Source: Saccharofermentans sp. (GTDB taxonomy: Bacteria; Bacillota; Clostridia; Saccharofermentanales; Saccharofermentanaceae). Taken from it: a stretch of DNA of 64,000 nt. A program made the position numbers and the translations under genes. The stretch spans positions 41,331 to 105,330 of the forward strand of contig JAIKWL010000023.1 of the NCBI GenBank assembly GCA_024684815.1, given 5' to 3'. Within the stretch, counting starts at the first letter, position 1; each line of letters opens with the position of its first letter. Shown one piece after another: positions 25,943 through 34,760 of the stretch. A model generated the notes under the pieces. The model worked only from the letters and a program-made list of their open reading frames with translations. It did no database searches and was not told where the DNA came from.

Positions 25943-27037
25943 TTACTTGATCTCGGCGTAAGCTACGACATAAGGTTTTTTGAAGCTATCGTCAGAAGCA
26001 ACGATCACAACATAGTAACCTTTCTTCAGGCTCTTTGAACACTCAATGTCATAGAAGACCTTGTCATCAGACTCATAAAGCTTAGGTCCGATATAATCAT
26101 CGAAGATCGGCTTGCTCAGATCTTTACTGTCAAATTCTTTGTCCTTGCTGTAGTAGTATGCGAAATAAATATCCTCATCAACATCGTCATTAACTTCGAT
26201 GGAGAATGCAAGTGTTTCCGTGTCAGTGGTATATACACCGGGCTTGACCATTGTATCGTCATAGTCCCACCATCTGGCTTCGATTATGTAATCGTTAAAG
26301 TCTTCACTGTATATGGTGTATTTCTTGCCGGAATCAACTTTGTCTTTTTTCTCGATACGCTCAAGCAGCGTTCCGCCGAAAACATTACTGTAAAGTATAA
26401 AGGCTCCGACACCGATAAGAGCGATCAGAACAACGCCGCATGCAGCGAGGATTGCGATAAGCGCGCCTTTTCCCTTCTTCTTGGGAGCTTCAGGAGCAGC
26501 AATTGCAGCGGGATCGGGAACCGGTCCTGATGGTGCTTCGAAAGGCATAGGTGCAGGAGCTGTAACAGGTGCTGTAACAGGTGCTGCAGCAGGAGCTGCA
26601 ACGGGAACTGCAGATGCAGGTTCAGCAGCGGGCGCCGGTGCAGGTGCAGGTTGATCAACCGGTGTTGCCTCGGGAACAGATGCAGTAACAGGAGCAACTG
26701 CCGCAGGAACTACAGGTGCTGCAGGAGCAGCTTCAGCAACAGGAGCTGCCGGAGCAGCTTCAACAACAGGTTCAGCAACGGGTGCAGGCTGGATTGCAGG
26801 TGCTGCTTCAGGAGCAGGCTCTGCAACAGGAGCAACCGCTGCGGGAATTACAGGTTCAACAGGTGCAGGTTCAGCAACAGGAGCAGCAGGAACAGCTTCA
26901 ACAACAGGAGAAGCCTCTACAGGTGCAGCCGCAGGAGCAATTACAGGATTGGAATCAGACAACTTGGTTCCGCATTTAGCGCAGAAAGCAGCGCCGTCTC
27001 TTACCATGCTGCCGCAATTAGGACAAAAACCGGGCAT
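25943..27037 (-). CDS. Zinc-ribbon, Ala/Pro/Val-repeat membrane protein
   Basis: 364 aa. A zinc ribbon (CPNCG and CAKCG, residues 5-22) is followed by about 150 residues of almost pure Ala, Pro, Val and Glu repeats (35-185), a Lys-rich turn, one transmembrane helix (about 192-214) and an extracytoplasmic domain of about 140 residues with many Asp and Tyr. It has the same architecture as the tandem zinc-ribbon genes at 1-3.4 kb, with a longer disordered spacer. The ATG has AAGGAGG upstream. I infer a ribbon in the cytoplasm tethered to an outer sensing or binding domain. Function unknown. Confidence 0.85.
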   Translation of the reverse strand: MPGFCPNCGSMVRDGAAFCAKCGTKLSDSNPVIAPAAAPVEASPVVEAVPAAPVAEPAPVEPVIPAAVAPVAEPAPEAAPAIQPAPVAEPVVEAAPAAPVAEAAPAAPVVPAAVAPVTASVPEATPVDQPAPAPAPAAEPASAVPVAAPAAAPVTAPVTAPAPMPFEAPSGPVPDPAAIAAPEAPKKKGKGALIAILAACGVVLIALIGVGAFILYSNVFGGTLLERIEKKDKVDSGKKYTIYSEDFNDYIIEARWWDYDDTMVKPGVYTTDTETLAFSIEVNDDVDEDIYFAYYYSKDKEFDSKDLSKPIFDDYIGPKLYESDDKVFYDIECSKSLKKGYYVVIVASDDSFKKPYVVAYAEIK

Positions 27038-27129
27038 ATAATATCCTCCTTAAAAAGAGTTCTTAACTCCTAGATATTACCACATAAGAGAGCCACATGC
27101 TCAAAAAAGGAAGGCGCTTTTGTGAAAGT

Positions 27130-27564
27130 TCAGTTATTTCCTCTGCAAAGGTAGTCTATAGCCTCAATATAACCGTCAAAGCCTTTGCCCGTAATCGTTT
27201 TCGAGCAGTAGTAGGAAACATAGGATATCTGTCTGAAAGCTTCCCGTTCGTTCACTTTTGAGATATGGACTTCAACAGCAGGGATCATGACGGCTTTGAG
27301 CGCATCAAGAAGCGCAACGGAAGTATGTGTATAAGCACCGGGATTGATCACGATCCCGTCTGTTTTATCAAAGAAAGCCTGCTGGATATAGTCAACCAGA
27401 TCACCCTCGTGATTGCTCTGGAGGCACTTAACTTCAATCCCTTTGCTGTCGCAGTATTTGCCGATCATGGATACAAGATCATCATAGGTGGCAGAACCGT
27501 ATATTTCAGGTTCCCTGATTCCGAGCATATTAAGGTTGGGACCGTTAAGCACAAGTATCTTCAT
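27130..27564 (-). CDS. aroQ: 3-dehydroquinate dehydratase, type II
   Basis: 144 aa, normal length for the type II enzyme, which converts 3-dehydroquinate to 3-dehydroshikimate. Signatures are NGPNLNMLGIREPEIYG (about 6-22, with the catalytic Tyr), QSNHEGDLVD (about 50-59) and NPGAYTHTS (about 76-84), plus VEVHISKVNERE (about 98-109) with the catalytic His. It is the last gene of the aro operon, starting 3 bases after the fused CM-AroE-AroK gene. Confidence 0.96.
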   Translation of the reverse strand: MKILVLNGPNLNMLGIREPEIYGSATYDDLVSMIGKYCDSKGIEVKCLQSNHEGDLVDYIQQAFFDKTDGIVINPGAYTHTSVALLDALKAVMIPAVEVHISKVNEREAFRQISYVSYYCSKTITGKGFDGYIEAIDYLCRGNN

Positions 27565-27567
27565 AGC

Positions 27568-29127
27568 TTATTTCAACTTTCCGAGGATATCTGCGATCGC
27601 TTTGTCGTAGAAATCCTGCTTTACTTCGAATCTGTCATAAAAGACTTTGTAGTCGCACCATGTCTCATATTTGTCTTTGCGCTGGGAATAAAGTTTCTCA
27701 ACACCGTGGAGCTGGGATATAGGTCTGTTCTTATCAGTCAGGGCCGTAAGCGGACGCTCGAGATAGAACACGTTGGAATTGCAGCGGACATAGAATTTAT
27801 TTACGTCGCGCGTGACAATACCGCCTCCGCAGGAGATAACGAGCCCGCTCTTGGGCAGGAATTCCTTAGCAACCTCACACTCCATTTCCCTGAAAGCATC
27901 TTCACCCGGACCGTTCAGGACCTCAGCCGGAGTCTGACCGAACTTTTCTGCAAATGCGATATCAAGATCGACAAGGGTACGTCCCGTAACCGCCGCAATA
28001 TTGCGCGCAAGAAGTGATTTGCCTGAACCCGGCATTCCGATGATGGTTATGTTGAGCATGCGGTTTTCAAGGATCCTGATAACCTTCTCGATACGTTCTT
28101 CAGCTTCTGCCGACACATTCTCGGCACCGGTGTCAGGATTGCCGAGCACAGATGCACCTTCTATATCACCTGCGAAGATCCTCGATGACTTGTATGCCTG
28201 TGCAACGAGCATTGCAAGACCGCCGCAGTTCTTAAGGCCGAGAGATTCAGCCTCCTGAAGGAACTTTGTCCTTGAAGGATTGTAGACGACATCCGCACAG
28301 GCTTCGAGGGCAGGAAATCTTGTGAGATCAACAAGTGAAGCATCGACTTTTGGATACATTCCGACAGGCGTGCAGTTGACAATGACATTCGCATCTCCCG
28401 CCTTCTCATAAACATTGGAATAATTGATCTCTGCCTCAAGATCACAGGCATATATATCTGCTGCTCCCAATGTCTTCAAAGCATAGAAGACCGCCGAAGC
28501 AGCTCCGCCTGTTCCGAGTACGAGCACCTTCTTTCCCGATACCCGTATCCCCTTTCTGTGGAGCATGTAGATAAAGCCGAAATAATCGGTGTTCCAGCCC
28601 TTTACCTTTCCGTCTGAAAAAACGACTGTGTTAACGCTTCCTGTTGTTTTCGAAGCATCGTCAAGTTCATCACACATAGCGCAGGCATTCTTTTTGTAAG
28701 GAATCGTAACGTTGAAGCCCTTGAATACTCCGCTCTTAAAGAGAGCCTCAAGTTCCTCGGGCTCGCGCTCTATAACGGAATATGAGTAAGACGGATCGAA
28801 AAGACTGTGTATCTCAGGAGAATATGTGTGAGCAAGCGTTCTTCCGAGAACACCGAATGCCGGCTTGTTCTGATGAACCTTCGAGATATCCATCAGGGTC
28901 TTAAACAGTTCTCTTACATAAGGTCTGCTCTCAAATCCCGCGATCTCTTCCAGAGCTTTAAACTTCTCCTCTTCTCTGGCAGGAACATAAACGTCCATGC
29001 CGCTTTCTCTCTTGACGTTTCCTATCTCACGGCATGTCGCGATCCTGGCTTCGAAAAGATCGAGAATATCATTATCGATCTGATCGAGCTTGCCTCTCAG
29101 GTCATTCAAATCAGGTCTTCCGCTCAT
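27568..29127 (-). CDS. Trifunctional chorismate mutase-shikimate dehydrogenase-shikimate kinase
   Basis: 519 aa from the ATG at 29127, which has GGAGG eight bases upstream. Residues 1-85 form an AroQ-class chorismate mutase (LRGKLDQIDNDIL, then KRESGMDVYVPAREEEK). Residues about 88-335 are shikimate dehydrogenase AroE, with SPEIHS, FNVTIPYKK, GWNTDYFGF and the NADP-binding GTGGAAS. Residues about 360-519 are shikimate kinase AroK with Walker A GMPGSGKS and CGGGIV. The chain would catalyse dehydroshikimate to shikimate to shikimate-3-phosphate, and chorismate to prephenate, thus joining two non-consecutive parts of the pathway. All key motifs appear intact. Confidence 0.93.
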   Translation of the reverse strand: MSGRPDLNDLRGKLDQIDNDILDLFEARIATCREIGNVKRESGMDVYVPAREEEKFKALEEIAGFESRPYVRELFKTLMDISKVHQNKPAFGVLGRTLAHTYSPEIHSLFDPSYSYSVIEREPEELEALFKSGVFKGFNVTIPYKKNACAMCDELDDASKTTGSVNTVVFSDGKVKGWNTDYFGFIYMLHRKGIRVSGKKVLVLGTGGAASAVFYALKTLGAADIYACDLEAEINYSNVYEKAGDANVIVNCTPVGMYPKVDASLVDLTRFPALEACADVVYNPSRTKFLQEAESLGLKNCGGLAMLVAQAYKSSRIFAGDIEGASVLGNPDTGAENVSAEAEERIEKVIRILENRMLNITIIGMPGSGKSLLARNIAAVTGRTLVDLDIAFAEKFGQTPAEVLNGPGEDAFREMECEVAKEFLPKSGLVISCGGGIVTRDVNKFYVRCNSNVFYLERPLTALTDKNRPISQLHGVEKLYSQRKDKYETWCDYKVFYDRFEVKQDFYDKAIADILGKLK

Positions 29128-29141
29128 GTGCTCTTCCTCCG

Positions 29142-30233
29142 TTACATTGATACGAGCAGCAGGTCGTATAATGCTATCGCTGCCGCTGCTTCCACTACAG
29201 GAACGGCACGCGGTGCAACACACGGATCGTGCCTTCCCTCAATACTGATCGTTGTATTCTTATGTTCTGCCAGATCGACCGTCTCCTGAGTTTTTGAGAT
29301 AGACGGTGTCGGCTTCATTGCAACATCGAAAACTATAGGCGCGGCATCACCGAGACTGATACCGCCCTGGATGCCTCCGCTGTGATTTGTCTTAAGACAG
29401 AGCCTGCCCTCATCATCGAACATAAAAGGATCGTTATTTTCCGAGCCTTTAAGCTCAGAGCCTTCAAAACCGTTGCCGAATTCGACACCCTTTACTGCAG
29501 GTATCGCATACAGGATCTGTGCAAGTTTTGCTTCTATCCCGTCAAAGATCGGTCCTCCGATACCTTCCGGATAACCGTAAACCACACATTCGATGACTCC
29601 TCCGACAGAATCACCCTCCATACGGGCCTCTTCTATCTTCTCTTTCATAAGTTCACCTTTGGCATCGTCAACAACCGGGAAATCCTTGTTCTCAACGACT
29701 GCAAGAGCATTTCTGAAAGATTCGTCATTGACGCCGTGATCGAAGTAGGAATCGTCGCTTACTCCTCCCACTCTCTTAAGGTGTGCGCTTATCTGGATCC
29801 CTCTTTTGTTGAGTTCCTGAAGCGCGATCGAACCTGCAATGCATAAGGGAGCAGTCATGCGGCCGGAGAAGATACCGCCTCCTGACTTCGAAGCCTCGTC
29901 ACCATAGATGAGCCTTGCCGCATAATCAGCATGCGAAGGCCTCGGACAGTTCATTATCGAAGCATAGTCCTTAGGCTTTGTATTCGTGTTGATGATGTAT
30001 CCGTGGAGCATTGCTCCGTTGCGTTCAAAGATGACTTCGTCAGCTTCCTTTCTGGGTGTCGACCAGGCATTCTTACCCGGAGCTCTTCTTGCCATGAAAG
30101 CGGCTGTCTTTAACGGATCCGGCTTAACATCTTCGGGAAGACCGTTGATATATACGCCGATCGTCTCGCTGTGGGACTCCCCGTAGATCATTATGTCGAG
30201 GGCATCGCCCTGGTATGTGCTGCTCGAATTCAT
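29142..30233 (-). CDS. aroC: Chorismate synthase
   Basis: 363 aa, typical length. The enzyme uses reduced FMN to eliminate phosphate from EPSP, giving chorismate. Signatures include YGESHSETIGV (about 17-27), ARRAPGKNAWSTPRKE (about 48-63, binding EPSP), and GGIQGGISLGDAAP (about 283-296). The start overlaps the aroA stop by one base. The reading frame is intact. Confidence 0.96.
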   Translation of the reverse strand: MNSSSTYQGDALDIMIYGESHSETIGVYINGLPEDVKPDPLKTAAFMARRAPGKNAWSTPRKEADEVIFERNGAMLHGYIINTNTKPKDYASIMNCPRPSHADYAARLIYGDEASKSGGGIFSGRMTAPLCIAGSIALQELNKRGIQISAHLKRVGGVSDDSYFDHGVNDESFRNALAVVENKDFPVVDDAKGELMKEKIEEARMEGDSVGGVIECVVYGYPEGIGGPIFDGIEAKLAQILYAIPAVKGVEFGNGFEGSELKGSENNDPFMFDDEGRLCLKTNHSGGIQGGISLGDAAPIVFDVAMKPTPSISKTQETVDLAEHKNTTISIEGRHDPCVAPRAVPVVEAAAAIALYDLLLVSM

Positions 30234-31474
30234 TACAGGACCATCTCCTTTTGTACTGTCTTCCTGAACTCAGGAAATGATTTATCAAGACAATCGATGT
30301 TATCAAGTTCGATATCTTTGCCGGTGGCAGCGGCACACAAAACTGCAGCCATTGCCATCCTGTGATCGCCCGACGAAGTAAGCTTGATGCCGTCAGCGAT
30401 CTTATCTATATATTCTATCGTAATAGTGTCTTCTTCGAGAATAACATTTCCGCCTATTGCGGAAAGCATTTCCTCTATTGCCTTTGCCCTGTCAGACTCT
30501 TTGATCCGAAGTCTCCTTATTCCTTTTAAAACTGTCTTTTCAGCTCTGAAAGCTCCCGTTACTGCCATGTAGGGAACAATGTCCGGAATATCCGGGCAGT
30601 CCATCTCGATCAACGGCCTTATGCCGTTTCTCAGGCTGTCCTGAACAAAAACAGTATCGCCTTCAACCAGGTATGTTATGTTTGCAAGTCTTAAGAAATC
30701 AAGTATCGCCCTGTCACCCTGAACAGACTCCATATTAAGTCCTGTCACCTTAGCTGAACCGCCGTGTATAAGGCTTCCAAGGCAAAGCAGAAATGCACCG
30801 TTGCTCCAGTCACCTTCAACTTCGAAGTTCCCGTCAGGAACCTGATCTGCAGTCTTCGCAGGCACCCTGAAGATATTGTCTTCCTTAACTATGTTGATAC
30901 CGTATTTGGAAAGCGCAGCTATAGTAAGCTCTATGTAGTGGATCGAAGCGATCGAGCCTTCAACTTCAATTAAGGATTCCCTGTCAAAGCATGACAGCGC
31001 CATCAGAAGACCTGAGATATACTGCGATGAGACACTTCCGTCGATAACATATTTACCGGGCTCTATATCACCTGTAACCCTGATCTCATTTGCATCAGGA
31101 TCCGGGATGATCTTTACTCCAAAAGGAGCAAGGCAGTCGGCAAGTTCTTTTATAGGTCTTTCTATGAGTCTTCCCTTTGTCTTGAAGATAAGCGTCTTCA
31201 CATTTGAAGACTTTACGGCGAGCGATACGGGGATCATGAATCGAAGTGTCGATCCGCTCTCGTTGCAGTTAAGTACAAGCGTATCTGAATCAGTTTTTCC
31301 GAACGCTCTGAGGCAAGCCTTGGTGGCTTTTATATCATCATTATCGTCTTCGGAATCATCAAGAAAACTGCCTCTGGCACCGAGCATGAAGTTAATTATG
31401 AGCTCCCTGTGAAAGACCGATTTTGAAAGCGGTGCCTTGATATCAAGATTAAGATTTCTGCAAGAGATTTTCAT
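30233..31474 (-). CDS. aroA: 3-phosphoshikimate 1-carboxyvinyltransferase (EPSP synthase)
   Basis: 413 aa, slightly shorter than the common 425-440. It joins phosphoenolpyruvate to shikimate-3-phosphate. Signatures are PLSKSVFHRELI near the N-terminus, NCNESGSTLRFMIPV (about 69-83), GSVSSQYISGLLMAL (about 145-159) and the RLRIKESDRA segment (about 324-333). The start overlaps the aroB stop as ATGA. The usual N-terminal PxxKSxxxR site reads PLSKSVFHR, so the enzyme should be active. Confidence 0.95.
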   Translation of the reverse strand: MKISCRNLNLDIKAPLSKSVFHRELIINFMLGARGSFLDDSEDDNDDIKATKACLRAFGKTDSDTLVLNCNESGSTLRFMIPVSLAVKSSNVKTLIFKTKGRLIERPIKELADCLAPFGVKIIPDPDANEIRVTGDIEPGKYVIDGSVSSQYISGLLMALSCFDRESLIEVEGSIASIHYIELTIAALSKYGINIVKEDNIFRVPAKTADQVPDGNFEVEGDWSNGAFLLCLGSLIHGGSAKVTGLNMESVQGDRAILDFLRLANITYLVEGDTVFVQDSLRNGIRPLIEMDCPDIPDIVPYMAVTGAFRAEKTVLKGIRRLRIKESDRAKAIEEMLSAIGGNVILEEDTITIEYIDKIADGIKLTSSGDHRMAMAAVLCAAATGKDIELDNIDCLDKSFPEFRKTVQKEMVL

Positions 31475-32538
31475 ACGGACAAAAACTTCAGGAACTCCTC
31501 TTTTGTCATCTTCTTTATCTCGGCTTTGCCGATCTTATTTACAAGTATAACCGATAAAGTGTCTCCACGTTTCTTTTTGTCGTTCATTGCGCCTTCAACT
31601 ATTGCTTCAGGCGTGATGTCATCACTTACGGGGAGCTTATAAAGCTTTAACAGAGCCTTCATTCTCTCCGCATCTTCAGGAGCCAGGGTTCCTGCTCTGA
31701 CGCATGCATCCATAACGATTCCCATACCTTTTGCGACGCAGATCCCGTGAGGCTTTGTAAAACCGCTGTCGCGCTCTATCACGTGTCCAACGGTGTGGCC
31801 ATAATTCAGCGTCTGTCGTCTGCCGTTATCATTCTCATCCTCGCCTACCACGCTCGCCTTGTCAGCAACGTTCATGCAGACGATCTCTTCAAGAAGATCT
31901 CCGTTATCTCTTATGTCGCCGTTCGCTTTTTCGAGCTTGTCGAAAAGAGCGGTATCCATGATGAAGGCATGCTTTGTAACTTCACCCATGCCCTCAGTAA
32001 ATACCTCATCAGGAAGTGTCTTAAGAAATGAAATATCTTCCAGAACAAGTGACGGCTGCCAGAAAGCGCCTACCTGGTTCTTGCCCATAGGGATATCGAT
32101 TCCGGTCTTGCCTCCGACAGATGCATCGACCATAGCAAGGAGTGACGTCGGCAGCTGTATCACTTTTATTCCGCGAAGGAATGTCGAAGCCGCAAAGCCT
32201 GCCATATCAGTCGTTACGCCGCCGCCAAGACCGACAACAAAGTCAGTCCTGGTAAATCCGTTTTCCGCCATCTTATTCCACATGCCGGCGATCTCATTTA
32301 TATTCTTATTCTGTTCGCCGGCTTCGAATACGTAATCAACAGTCTCTAACCCTGCGCCCGCAAGCTCTGTCTTTACTGCATCCAAATAAAGCGGTGCGAC
32401 ATTTGTCTCAGATACGATAAGGGCCTTTAACGCACCGGGGCAAAGCTTTTTTGCCTCCTGCCCAAGCTCTTTGACAGCATCCTTTCCGATAAGAACGTCG
32501 TAGCTTTTTGATGCTGCATTTACACGTACTGTTCTCAT
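31471..32538 (-). CDS. aroB: 3-dehydroquinate synthase
   Basis: 355 aa, normal length. Cyclises DAHP to 3-dehydroquinate using NAD and a divalent metal. Signatures are GGGVTTDMAGFAAS (about 104-117), DASVGGKTGID (about 137-147), the metal-binding NYGHTVGHVIE (about 244-254) and FTEGMGEVTKHAF (about 179-191). Both ends overlap neighbouring genes by four bases. Confidence 0.96.
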   Translation of the reverse strand: MRTVRVNAASKSYDVLIGKDAVKELGQEAKKLCPGALKALIVSETNVAPLYLDAVKTELAGAGLETVDYVFEAGEQNKNINEIAGMWNKMAENGFTRTDFVVGLGGGVTTDMAGFAASTFLRGIKVIQLPTSLLAMVDASVGGKTGIDIPMGKNQVGAFWQPSLVLEDISFLKTLPDEVFTEGMGEVTKHAFIMDTALFDKLEKANGDIRDNGDLLEEIVCMNVADKASVVGEDENDNGRRQTLNYGHTVGHVIERDSGFTKPHGICVAKGMGIVMDACVRAGTLAPEDAERMKALLKLYKLPVSDDITPEAIVEGAMNDKKKRGDTLSVILVNKIGKAEIKKMTKEEFLKFLSV

Positions 32539-33380
32539 ATACCGTCGACCTCTTCTTTGATCTTTCTGCCTTCGTCTAACAGATCGCGAAGGCCGTCGAA
32601 ATCATCCTCCACCAGAGCTTTTCTGTATTTGGCAAGTTCTTCCTGAAGATGGTCGATCTCAAAGATCAAGTTGTCCTTGTTCTCCAGAAAGAGCTGTGTC
32701 CACATCGTCGGATTCAGCCATGCGACTCTTGTCATATCCTTATATGATCCTGCCGAGAAACCCTTGTGATTCCTTGCTGAAGGGCTCTTGATATAAGCGT
32801 TCGACACAAGGTGCGCCATCTGCGAAGTAAAAGCGATCATCTTATCGTGCTCGTCAGCGTGGGATAAATGGTAGCTTCCGAATCCGCACGGCGACAGAAG
32901 ATCCTTTACCCTGTCTAAAAGGAACATGTCATCGAATCTCGGAGGAACGACTACCATAGGTGCGCCGAAATACATATCACCTCTCGAATGCGTCATGCCT
33001 GAGAACTTGGTTCCTGCCATCGGGTGACAGCCGACAAATAAAAGACCGTTCTCTTCAGCGATCTTAAAGCACTTCTCACAGACAAGCCTCTTGGTGCCGC
33101 ACGCGTCGATTATCATGCCATTCTTATTGAAGTGCTCCTTATGCGTTTCCATCCAGTTTATGCTTGCTTCGGGATACAGCGAGAGGATGACAAGATCACA
33201 GGATCCGAGATTCTCATCTGTGAGCTCGGCGTCAATGATGCCCTGCATCTGAGCCATCCGGGTTATGCTCTTTGTACGGTTCCAGCCATATACGGTTGCT
33301 TCAGCTTCATTCTCTTTATAAGCCTTCGCGAATGAGGCACCTATAAGACCTAATCCTACTATTCCTACTGTCATCTTCAT
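32535..33380 (-). CDS. tyrA: Prephenate dehydrogenase
   Basis: 281 aa, about the core TyrA size without an ACT regulatory domain. It oxidises and decarboxylates prephenate to 4-hydroxyphenylpyruvate, the precursor of tyrosine. The NAD-binding GLGLIGASFAKAY (about 9-21), DACGTKR (about 92-98) and GCHPMAGTKFSG (about 117-128) motifs are present. Lack of an ACT domain suggests that feedback is exerted elsewhere, for instance on AroF or by the leader attenuator. A good GGAAG site precedes the ATG. Confidence 0.93.
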   Translation of the reverse strand: MKMTVGIVGLGLIGASFAKAYKENEAEATVYGWNRTKSITRMAQMQGIIDAELTDENLGSCDLVILSLYPEASINWMETHKEHFNKNGMIIDACGTKRLVCEKCFKIAEENGLLFVGCHPMAGTKFSGMTHSRGDMYFGAPMVVVPPRFDDMFLLDRVKDLLSPCGFGSYHLSHADEHDKMIAFTSQMAHLVSNAYIKSPSARNHKGFSAGSYKDMTRVAWLNPTMWTQLFLENKDNLIFEIDHLQEELAKYRKALVEDDFDGLRDLLDEGRKIKEEVDGI

Positions 33381-33419
33381 TTAAAATGCACTTCCTTCAA
33401 TTACTGTTTTCGAGCTTAT

Positions 33420-33449
33420 ATAAAAAGGCGCTGACAAAAGATCAGCGCC
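33420..33449 (-). terminator. Terminator inside the aro operon, after aroF
   Basis: On the minus strand GGCGCTGA and TCAGCGCC form a perfect 8-bp stem with a 7-nt loop followed by TTTTTATA. It lies between the aroF stop (33457) and the tyrA start (33380), so downstream genes depend on read-through or a promoter of their own. Confidence 0.88.
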
Positions 33450-33456
33450 CTATTGA

Positions 33457-34455
33457 TTACAGAATACTTCTTGCCTTTGCGATTGCTTCCATCACTTCTT
33501 CGAACTGTGAAGGAGTAAGCTGCTGGGCAGCATCCGAAAGAGCCTTCTCGGGATTGCAGTGAACTTCGATCTCGAGGGCATCCGCGCCTGATACGACTGC
33601 AGCCATGGACATCGGCTTGATGAGGGATGACTTTCCTGTCGCATGTGAAGGGTCACCTACAACAGGAAGGTGTGTGATCTGCTTCAACACCGAGATCGCA
33701 CTTACATCGAAAGTATTTCTCGTGTATGTCTCGTATGTTCTGATTCCTCTCTCACAGAGGATTACGTTGGGATTTCCTTCGCTCATGATGTACTCGGCAC
33801 TCATGAGGAGCTCCTTGATCGTAGCTGAAAGGCCTCTCTTCAAAAGGATCGGCTTGCCTGTCTTTCCAAGAGCTTTCAGGAGGTCGAAATTCTGCATATT
33901 GCGTGCACCGACCTGGAGGAAATCAACTTCCTCGAAGATCGGGATCTGCTCGGGGCTCATGATCTCGGAGCAAATCGGAAGTCCTGTTTCCTTCTTTGCC
34001 TCAAGGAGAAGTCTTATTCCCTCTTCGTGGAGTCCCTGGAAATCATAAGGAGAAGTTCTGGGCTTGAAAGCGCCGCCTCTTAAGATCGTTGCGCCTGCAG
34101 CCTTAACTGCTTTTGCTGCACTCATGATCTGTTCTTCGGTCTCGACGGAGCAGGGACCTGCGATCACTGCAAAATTACCGCCGCCGATCTTAACTCCGGC
34201 AACATCCACGACAGTATCCTCGGGATGGAACTTCCTGTTTGCCTTCTTGAAGGTCTCTGATACTCTCGTTACCTTCTCGATGATATCAAGGCCCTGCAGC
34301 ATATCGATATCGACCGTTGAAGTATCACCGATGAGGCCGAGCACAGTGCAGAACTCACCCTTTGACTCGTTGACCTTAAGGCCTTTGTCCTCAAACCACG
34401 AGATGAGGCTTGCTATCTGTTCTCTTGTTGCCGTGTTCTTAAGTACTGCAATCAT
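33457..34455 (-). CDS. aroF: 3-deoxy-7-phosphoheptulonate (DAHP) synthase, type I-beta
   Basis: 332 aa. Residues 1-70 form the ferredoxin-like N-terminal regulatory domain of type I-beta enzymes; the barrel follows, with AGPCSVE (about 99-105), [17 protein letters not shown] (about 125-141) and DPSHATGK (about 263-270). It condenses phosphoenolpyruvate with erythrose-4-phosphate, the first committed step of aromatic synthesis. AAGGAG lies nine bases before the ATG. It is the first structural gene behind the Phe/Tyr leader, and its own terminator follows, so its level should respond most directly to aromatic amino acid supply. Confidence 0.95.
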   Translation of the reverse strand: MIAVLKNTATREQIASLISWFEDKGLKVNESKGEFCTVLGLIGDTSTVDIDMLQGLDIIEKVTRVSETFKKANRKFHPEDTVVDVAGVKIGGGNFAVIAGPCSVETEEQIMSAAKAVKAAGATILRGGAFKPRTSPYDFQGLHEEGIRLLLEAKKETGLPICSEIMSPEQIPIFEEVDFLQVGARNMQNFDLLKALGKTGKPILLKRGLSATIKELLMSAEYIMSEGNPNVILCERGIRTYETYTRNTFDVSAISVLKQITHLPVVGDPSHATGKSSLIKPMSMAAVVSGADALEIEVHCNPEKALSDAAQQLTPSQFEEVMEAIAKARSIL

Positions 34456-34521
34456 TTTATTTATCTCCTTAATGGGGCCTTTACCCCTTTTTTATCCTGT
34501 TCATGACTTAACTTCATGTTT

Positions 34522-34563
34522 AATAAAAAACGCTGCCGGGTCTTTAGCGTACCCTGCAGCGTT
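34522..34563 (-). terminator. Attenuator terminator of the aro leader
   Basis: On the minus strand AACGCTGC and GCAGCGTT form an 8-bp stem that continues, past an A/G mismatch, with GGGT/ACCC around a 9-nt loop, then a run of T. A segment just downstream of the leader ORF, GCAAGCG, could pair with CGCTGC of the first arm (one bulged A) as an antiterminator. Confidence 0.88.
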
Positions 34564-34615
34564 ATTCAAATCAAATCAATATCTTTGGTTTTCTTTGGCG
34601 CTTGCAAAAGCCGCT

Positions 34616-34678
34616 TTAGTTCTTCTCCCTAAAGTAGTAGTAATAGCTATACGCATAAAAGAAAACCGCAGTCTTCAT
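34616..34678 (-). CDS. Phe/Tyr-rich leader peptide of the aro operon
   Basis: 20 codons: MKTAVFFYAYSYYYYFREKN. Nine of the eleven residues 6-16 are Phe (3) or Tyr (6). The start has a strong AAGGAG seven bases upstream. The ORF sits between a promoter-like sequence and a terminator, in front of aroF. In classical attenuation, ribosomes that stall at these codons when Phe or Tyr is scarce prevent terminator formation. It is too short for routine gene calling. Inference of function rests on codon content, position and the downstream hairpin. Confidence 0.93.
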   Translation of the reverse strand: MKTAVFFYAYSYYYYFREKN

Positions 34679-34707
34679 AAGGACTCTCCTTAAATTAAAC
34701 TGCGGTT
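34664..34707 (-). promoter_or_regulatory. 9-bp inverted repeat enclosing the leader RBS and start codon
   Basis: On the minus strand AACCGCAGT (34699-34707) is perfectly complementary to ACTGCGGTT (34664-34672), with a 26-nt loop containing the leader ribosome binding site and start codon. The 3' arm covers codons 3-5 and is followed by TTCTTTT. The hairpin may act as the pause hairpin or may control entry of the ribosome. Confidence 0.6.
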
Positions 34708-34736
34708 ATTAAATCACACCTTTTTGCATATTGCAA
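34708..34736 (-). promoter_or_regulatory. Candidate promoter of the aro leader
   Basis: On the minus strand TTGCAA (34731-34736), a 17-base spacer and TTTAAT (34708-34713). Transcription would begin at or near the first arm of the leader hairpin. Confidence 0.55.
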
Positions 34737-34760
34737 TAACTAATACCGACTAAACAGGGT

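Noticed and set aside
26651-27073. Plus-strand Cys/Arg/Asn-rich ORF
   Set aside because: It is antisense to the Ala/Pro/Val repeat region; no ribosome binding site.
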